From Lentzea nigeriaca (GTDB taxonomy: Bacteria > Actinomycetota > Actinomycetes > Mycobacteriales > Pseudonocardiaceae), in assembly GCF_016907955.1 (NCBI RefSeq), contig NZ_JAFBCX010000002.1:558001-622000 (forward strand): 64,000 nucleotides of DNA, given 5' to 3'. This document shows positions 59,840 to 64,000 of this stretch, piece by piece. Positions within the stretch are counted from its first letter, which is position 1. Each line of letters starts with the position of its first letter. A model generated the notes under the pieces. That model saw only the letters and a list, made by a program, of their open reading frames with translations, had not been told where the DNA came from and did no database searches. The translations under genes and the position numbers were made by a program.

Positions 59840-60499
59840 AAGCCACTGTTCGACGCCGGCCACGTGCACTGTCGACCAGCTCCGCGCCAGCTCCGGCTGA
59901 TGCGCAGCCAGCGCGTCCACGATCGCCCGGTGCTCAGCCACCGTCCGGTCCACCGCGTTGGACTGCGTGATGCCACGCCAGATCCGCACCCGCACGGTGG
60001 GCCCGGCGAGCGTGTCGAGGAGCTGGGCCAGGTAGGCGTTGCCGGAGCACGTGGCGATGGCGCGGTGAAACTCCAGGTCGTGTTCGACCAGTTCCTCGAC
60101 GGACTTCGCGGACTCGGCGGCGTCGCAGAGAGCGCGAAGCTTCACGACCTCGTCGGGGTCGATGCGCTGGGCGGCCATCGCGGCGGCGGCCGGTTCGAGG
60201 ATGCGGCGGACCTGGAGGACTTCGAGCACCGAGTCTTCGCCTCGGTGCAGGTCGAGGACGAACGAGAGGGCGCCGAGCAGGTCGTCGGCGCGCAGGGACG
60301 AGACGTAGGTGCCGTCGCCCTGGCGGACGTCGAGGACGCGGACGAGTGACAGGGCCTTGACGGCCTCGCGCAGGGAGTTGCGCGACAGGCCGAGGCGTTC
60401 GGCCAGGTCAGCCTCACGCGGGAGGCGGTCGCCGGGCTTCAGCTCGCCCGAAACGATCATCTCCTTGACGCGCAGGATCGCATCGTCAGTGACTGCCAC
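59825..60499 (-). CDS. GntR-family regulator (FadR/FCD type)
   Basis: A 224-residue repressor. The winged helix reads LKPGDRLPREADLAERLGLSRNSLREAVKALSLVRVLDVRQGDGTYVSSL. The all-helical FCD domain has metal-binding candidates in DLEFHRAIATCSGN and AEHRAIVDALAAH. FCD proteins sense organic or sugar acids. It is divergent from nagA with 188 bases between and could control it together with DasR; the DasR-type box in that gap belongs to a different GntR subfamily (HutC), so this protein is not the DasR orthologue. GTG start. Confidence 0.9.
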   Translation of the reverse strand: MAVTDDAILRVKEMIVSGELKPGDRLPREADLAERLGLSRNSLREAVKALSLVRVLDVRQGDGTYVSSLRADDLLGALSFVLDLHRGEDSVLEVLQVRRILEPAAAAMAAQRIDPDEVVKLRALCDAAESAKSVEELVEHDLEFHRAIATCSGNAYLAQLLDTLAGPTVRVRIWRGITQSNAVDRTVAEHRAIVDALAAHQPELARSWSTVHVAGVEQWLSDLA

Positions 60500-60659
60500 G
60501 GCACCCTCAACTCGTCGTAGACCTCGGATGTCTGGGCACAGTATGCGCCACCGGTGGTCATCGTTCGTGCATCCCGGTGCCGATGGCTGTGATTCACGGA
60601 ATGAGATGTGAGATGGTTATCTACTAACGATACGTGACGGGAAGACGTGCAGTAGCCAT

Positions 60660-60675
60660 AATGGTCTGGACCATT
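60660..60675. promoter_or_regulatory. DasR-type operator (dre) ahead of nagA
   Basis: AATGGTCTGGACCATT is a 16-base inverted repeat around TG. It matches the DasR consensus ACTGGTCTAGACCAGT in the core TGGTCT..GACCA and ends 12 bases before the nagA start. In Streptomyces, DasR sites control N-acetylglucosamine use. Confidence 0.8.
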
Positions 60676-60687
60676 CAAGGAGGGATC

Positions 60688-61887
60688 TTGGACGCCGTTG
60701 TCGCAGCACCGCGCGCTTTGCTCGGTCGCACGATCGTCGGTCCTGCCTCGGTGCGGATCAGGGACGGCCGCATCGTCGAGGTGACCACCGGTGAAGCACC
60801 ACCCGGCGCGGAGGTCCTGTCCGGCGGACTGCTCACACCCGGTCTCGTCGACGTCCAGGTGAACGGCGCCGTCGGCGTCGACTTCGCCGAGGTGGACGCG
60901 GCCGGCATGCGTTCCGTGGCAGAGGCTTTGCCGTCAACCGGGGTGACCCGGTTCCTGCCCACGCTGATCACCGCACCGGTTGACGTGGTGATTCGCCAGG
61001 CCCGTGCCGTGCTGGCCGCTTCGGCCGCGCTGCCGGACGGAGTGGGAGCGCGCCCCCTCGGCGTGCACCTCGAGGGCCCCTTTCTGTCGCCGAAACGGGC
61101 CGGTGTGCACGATCCGTCGTTCATGGTCGAACCGGGGCCGGACGAGATTTCGGCTCTGCTCGACGACGACACGCTCCGCCGCGCCCTGCGGATGGTGACG
61201 CTGGCGCCGGAGCAACCCGGTGGTCTGGAGGCCGTGCGAAGGCTCGTCGAGGCCGGGGTTCTCGTTGCAGTCGGGCATTCCGACGCCACAGGTGAGCAGA
61301 CGCGTGCCGCAGCCGACGCCGGCGCGCGCATGGTGACGCACCTGTTCAACGCGCAGCGTCCGCTCGGCCACCGGGAACCCGGTGTGCCCGGCGTCGCGTT
61401 GGTGGACGACCGCTTCACGTTGGGGCTCATCGCCGATCTCGCGCACGTCGGACCCGATGTGTGCCGGTTGGTGTTCAACGCGGCCGGTGCGCGCGTCGCT
61501 CTCGTCACGGATGCCGTTGCGGCGGCTGGGATGCCGCCCGGCCGCTACCAGCTCGGTGGTGCCGACGTGCTGCTGACCGAGGACGGTGTGCCGCGCTCGC
61601 CGGAGGGCACGATCGCCGGTTCCGCGCTCACGCTCGACCGCGCGGTGCGGAACATCGTGTCCGTGGGTGTGCCGATGGCGGATGCGCTGGCTTCAGCCAC
61701 GATCGTGCCCGCCGAGGCCATCGGGGAGCCCGGTCTCGGCCGCCTCGCGCCTGGCGCGGTCGCGGACCTCGTGTGGTGGGACGACGACCTGCGCCCGAAG
61801 AAGGTGTGGGTCGACGGTCAGGTCGTGTTCGACGCCGAGGTGCCCGCCCAGCCCGTCTCTGCGGGGTACGCGACTGCGGGCCAGTAG
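60688..61887 (+). CDS. nagA: N-acetylglucosamine-6-phosphate deacetylase
   Basis: A 399-residue amidohydrolase-fold enzyme that removes acetate from N-acetylglucosamine 6-phosphate. Landmarks are VDVQVNGAVGVDF, the metal and active-site region LGVHLEGPFLSPKRAGVH, VAVGHSDATGEQT, HLFNAQRPLGHREPG, the catalytic Asp in LVTDAVAAAG, and SALTLDRAVRNIV. TTG 60688 with AAGGAGG just ahead is preferred to ATG 60661, which would start inside the DasR box. The two BadF kinases of this window can supply its substrate, and the SIS protein encoded at the right edge may use the glucosamine 6-phosphate it makes. Confidence 0.93.
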   Translation: MDAVVAAPRALLGRTIVGPASVRIRDGRIVEVTTGEAPPGAEVLSGGLLTPGLVDVQVNGAVGVDFAEVDAAGMRSVAEALPSTGVTRFLPTLITAPVDVVIRQARAVLAASAALPDGVGARPLGVHLEGPFLSPKRAGVHDPSFMVEPGPDEISALLDDDTLRRALRMVTLAPEQPGGLEAVRRLVEAGVLVAVGHSDATGEQTRAAADAGARMVTHLFNAQRPLGHREPGVPGVALVDDRFTLGLIADLAHVGPDVCRLVFNAAGARVALVTDAVAAAGMPPGRYQLGGADVLLTEDGVPRSPEGTIAGSALTLDRAVRNIVSVGVPMADALASATIVPAEAIGEPGLGRLAPGAVADLVWWDDDLRPKKVWVDGQVVFDAEVPAQPVSAGYATAGQ

Positions 61888-61904
61888 CGTTCACGCAACC
61901 CTAT

Positions 61905-61951
61905 TGCAACGATCGTTGCATTGAAAACCGAGTCGTTGCAACGATCTTGCA
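61905..61951. promoter_or_regulatory. two palindromic operators ahead of the serine hydrolase gene
   Basis: TGCAACGATCGTTGCA (61905-61920) is a perfect 16-base palindrome. A second copy, TGCAACGATCTTGCA (61937-61951), has lost one base, and CGTTGCAACG at 61934-61943 is a further perfect palindrome. Half-sites TTGCAACG are typical of LacI/GalR-family repressors. No LacI gene is in the window. Confidence 0.6.
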
Positions 61952-61980
61952 CACGTTGAACTGCATAAACTGCGACAGAG

Positions 61981-62055
61981 AGCCCCGTGCTCGTTGTCTC
62001 CATGCGTGAACGCAACGTAGCGTTTTCGACATCGGAAACAACGAGCACTGGGGCT
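61981..62055 (+). promoter_or_regulatory. long leader hairpin that contains the ribosome-binding site
   Basis: AGCCCC plus GTGCTCGTTGT (61981-61997) pairs with ACAACGAGCAC plus GGGGCT (62038-62055), 17 pairs with one bulged T. An inner stem AACGC/GCGTT lies in the loop. The only purine-rich stretch before ATG 62063, TGGGGCT, is in the right arm, so the fold would hide the ribosome site. Confidence 0.55.
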
Positions 62056-62062
62056 GATCGCA

Positions 62063-63091
62063 ATGCAGAAGACCATCGACGAGATCGTCGCCACCGGCTT
62101 CACCGGCCTGCAGCTGAGGGTGAACGGGTGGGTCGGCTCGGCCGGGCTGAGCGAGATCGGGAAGACCGCGCCGCCGCCGCTCGACGGGCGGGTCCGGATC
62201 GGCAGCAACACCAAGACGTTCGTCGCGACCGTGGCGCTGCAGCTGGTGGCCGAGGGCAAGATCGAGCTGGATCGCCCGGTCGACGAGTACCTGCCCGAGT
62301 TCGGGATCGACCGGCGGATCACGCTGCGCATGCTGCTGCAGCACACCAGCGGGATCTTCAACTTCACCGGTGAGGTCTTCGAGGACGGCGCCGTCGTGCC
62401 CGGAATTCCCTGGCAGGGCGAGGAATGGGTGAACAACCGCTTCAGGACCTACCTGCCGGAGGAGCTGGTGCGGCTGGCGCTCGCCAAGCCCGCGCGGTTC
62501 GAGCCGGGCGCGGATTGGAGCTACTCCAACACCAACTACGTGATCGTCCGGCTGCTGATCGAGAAGGTCACCGGCCGTTCGCTCGCCGAGGAGATGCGGC
62601 GCGGAGTCTTCGAGCCGCTGGGGCTGACGGACACGGTCGTGCCGACCATCGAGACCGAGGTCGGTGAACCGCACGCCCACGCCTACTACCGGTACGAGAC
62701 CGGCGGTGAGGAGAAGACGATCGACGTCACCGAGCACAACCCGTCGTGGATCTCCAGCGGTGGAGACATGATCTCGACGACCGCCGATCTCCAGACCTTC
62801 ATCACCGCGCTCGTGGGCGGCAAGCTGCTGCCGGCCCCGCTGCTGGCCGAGATGTTCGAGCCGCACAGCAAGGTGCCTTACGGCCTCGGCGTGTTCGTGC
62901 AGGAAACGGGCAGCGGCAAGGTGATCACCCACAACGGCGGCATCATGGGCCATGCGGCGTTGATGTACTGCACGGTCGACGGCGACAAGACCCTGACCGC
63001 CGCGCTGAACTACGTGGACGACGCCGACCTGTCGCTGGCCGTGCCGTTCCAGCGGGCGACGGCAAGGCTCCTCGAGGAGATCTTCGGCTGA
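62063..63091 (+). CDS. beta-lactamase/DD-peptidase-fold serine hydrolase
   Basis: A 342-residue class C beta-lactamase-related hydrolase. The nucleophile motif SxxK is in IGSNTKTFVATVAL, the YxN motif in WSYSNTNYVIVR, and the third motif in ITHNGGIMGHAAL (HxG form). The order and spacing are those of D-alanyl-D-alanine carboxypeptidases and esterases of this fold. There is no signal peptide, so it is probably cytoplasmic, unusual for a cell-wall enzyme; an esterase or peptidase role on small molecules is more likely. Its expression appears to be controlled by the operators and leader hairpin upstream. Confidence 0.87.
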   Translation: MQKTIDEIVATGFTGLQLRVNGWVGSAGLSEIGKTAPPPLDGRVRIGSNTKTFVATVALQLVAEGKIELDRPVDEYLPEFGIDRRITLRMLLQHTSGIFNFTGEVFEDGAVVPGIPWQGEEWVNNRFRTYLPEELVRLALAKPARFEPGADWSYSNTNYVIVRLLIEKVTGRSLAEEMRRGVFEPLGLTDTVVPTIETEVGEPHAHAYYRYETGGEEKTIDVTEHNPSWISSGGDMISTTADLQTFITALVGGKLLPAPLLAEMFEPHSKVPYGLGVFVQETGSGKVITHNGGIMGHAALMYCTVDGDKTLTAALNYVDDADLSLAVPFQRATARLLEEIFG

Positions 63092-63097
63092 GCAAAG

Positions 63098-63127
63098 CGA
63101 AAGGGCCGCTCGGGAGCGGCCCTTTCG
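63098..63127. terminator. strong bidirectional terminator
   Basis: CGAAAGGGCCGCTC and GAGCGGCCCTTTCG form a perfect 14-base stem around two bases. It sits between the convergent serine hydrolase and SIS-domain genes, seven bases after one stop and five before the other. Confidence 0.85.
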
Positions 63128-63131
63128 GCGT

Positions 63132-64000
63132 TCACAGTGTCCTGGTGACCTTGTTCAGGCCGCGCGGGCTGTCCGGGTCTCCGCCGCGCGCCAGGGCCAG
63201 GCCGTGCGCGAGGCGTTGCACCGGAAGGATTTCCAGCACCGGCGCCACTTCCTCCGCGGTCTCCGGGATCGCGATCGACAACGCCGACGGCACCTTCTCG
63301 GAGGCGGAACCGACCGCCACGACGTCGGCGCCGCGCTGGTTCACCACCTCCAGGGCGTCCAGCAGCGAGTCACCGCCCTTGCCGAGCGACGTGATCGCCA
63401 GAACGGCGGTCTCGCCGTCCACGGCGGCCACCGGGCCGTGCAGCAGGTCCGCTCCGCTGTACGCCCGCGCCGCGAGGTACGACGTCTCGGCGAGCTTCAG
63501 CGACGCTTCCAGTGCGGTCGCGTAGGAGTAGCCACGTCCGGTCGTCAGCACGCGGTCCACGAACCGGTAGCGGCGCACGGCCTCCTCGACGGTCGGGGCC
63601 GACTGGTCGAGCGTCACCTGGGCCAGGTCGCCCAGTGAGGCCGCCGCCTCGCCGTTGCCGCCGCGCACGGCGTCGATCAGCAGATACAACGCGAGCAGCG
63701 TCGCCGAGTAGGTCTTGGTGGCGGCGACCGCGTGTTCGACGCCGGCGGCGACGTTCACGGAGAGCTCGGCCGCCGCGTTGAGCGGGGAATCCGGGGTGTT
63801 CGTCACGGCCACGGTCAGTGCGCCCCGGCGGCGGTAGGAGGCGGTGACCTCCAGCAGGTCGGGGGAGCCGCCGGACTGCGAGACGGTGATCAGCAGGACG
63901 TCGCGCAGGTCGGGTTCCGCACCGTAGAGGGTGGTCGTCGACGCGGAGACCAGGCCGGCCGGGAGCTGCAGGAGGATCTCGGTGAGGTACTTGGCGTAGA
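63132..64000 (-). CDS. SIS-domain sugar isomerase/deaminase, 5' end outside window
   Basis: The 289 readable codons encode two SIS (sugar isomerase) domains of the GlmS C-terminal or AgaS/NagB-II type. Landmarks are VLLITVSQSGGSPDLLEVTASYRRRGALTVAVTN, then NAAAELSVNVAAGVEHAVAATKTYSA, then ALEASLKLAETSYLAARAYSGADLLHGPVA. The frame is open to the window edge, so the N-terminus and any glutaminase domain cannot be judged. In actinomycetes such stand-alone SIS proteins near nagA convert glucosamine 6-phosphate to fructose 6-phosphate, which fits here. Convergent with the serine hydrolase. Confidence 0.85.
   Translation of the reverse strand, partial: YAKYLTEILLQLPAGLVSASTTTLYGAEPDLRDVLLITVSQSGGSPDLLEVTASYRRRGALTVAVTNTPDSPLNAAAELSVNVAAGVEHAVAATKTYSATLLALYLLIDAVRGGNGEAAASLGDLAQVTLDQSAPTVEEAVRRYRFVDRVLTTGRGYSYATALEASLKLAETSYLAARAYSGADLLHGPVAAVDGETAVLAITSLGKGGDSLLDALEVVNQRGADVVAVGSASEKVPSALSIAIPETAEEVAPVLEILPVQRLAHGLALARGGDPDSPRGLNKVTRTL

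Noticed and set aside
59825-60499. GntR regulator as the DasR orthologue
   Set aside because: Its C-terminal domain is the all-helical FCD type, whereas DasR has a HutC/UTRA domain.

Overview
The window looks like a 64 kb piece of chromosome from a high-GC actinomycete, most likely a Pseudonocardiales member (Saccharothrix/Lentzea/Amycolatopsis type). The reasons are strong G/C bias at third codon positions, frequent GTG and TTG starts, GGAGG ribosome-binding sites, many 4-base ATGA/GTGA stop-start overlaps, an AfsR/SARP regulator with NB-ARC and TPR domains, an XRE(DUF5753)/DUF397 pair, a DasR-type operator and very large secreted RHS and LamG proteins. The genus is an inference; no rRNA is present. 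Both ends cut genes (a ThrE exporter on the left, a SIS-domain isomerase on the right).

Left part (1-20.4 kb): ThrE-type exporter, tRNA-Thr(UGU), a pentapeptide-like membrane protein divergent from a YghZ-type aldo/keto reductase, then a two-component pair (OmpR regulator, HAMP kinase) divergent from a flavin electron-transfer operon (ferric-reductase-like flavocytochrome, secreted FMN-binding protein, ApbE flavin transferase). These are followed by an NCS1 nucleobase permease, an ADP-ribosylglycohydrolase, the AfsR-like regulator, an SGNH hydrolase, a small anchored Pro/Ser/Thr-rich protein and a 1330-residue secreted N,N-dimethylformamidase-like protein with three DUF4082 modules.

Sugar part I (20.5-32.3 kb): a minus-strand ROK repressor, ABC sugar importer, GH4 glycosidase and BadF-type sugar kinase operon, interrupted by a decayed IS200/IS605 tnpB end and closed by a striking array of four hairpins, three of which share one loop sequence on different stems. 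Then come a DUF3159 membrane protein with an iron-box-like palindrome, a Phd/PIN toxin-antitoxin pair, relics of an XRE/DUF397 pair and of a SWIM-domain gene, and a second N-acetylglucosamine-kinase-like gene.

Sugar part II (35.1-44.7 kb): after a large secreted subtilase comes a tightly packed nine-gene operon that encodes a complete non-phosphorylative L-fucose pathway (dehydrogenase, lactonase, dehydratase, second dehydrogenase, diketo-acid hydrolase), an RbsABC-type importer and a mutarotase. A dapA paralogue and a LysR regulator follow.

Secreted toxin island (45.7-58.5 kb): a 1.67k-residue LamG/FG-GAP protein, a 2215-residue RHS protein with Hint pre-toxin domain and a C-terminal toxin tip of visibly lower GC, a small probable immunity gene, and a lipoprotein. 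A broken partial copy of the LysR gene lies 13 kb from the intact one.

Right end (58.8-64 kb): XRE/DUF397 pair, an FCD-type GntR regulator, DasR-box-preceded nagA, a cytoplasmic serine hydrolase behind palindromic operators and a long leader hairpin that contains its ribosome-binding site, and the SIS isomerase. Together with the two BadF kinases, the window is rich in amino-sugar and deoxy-sugar use.
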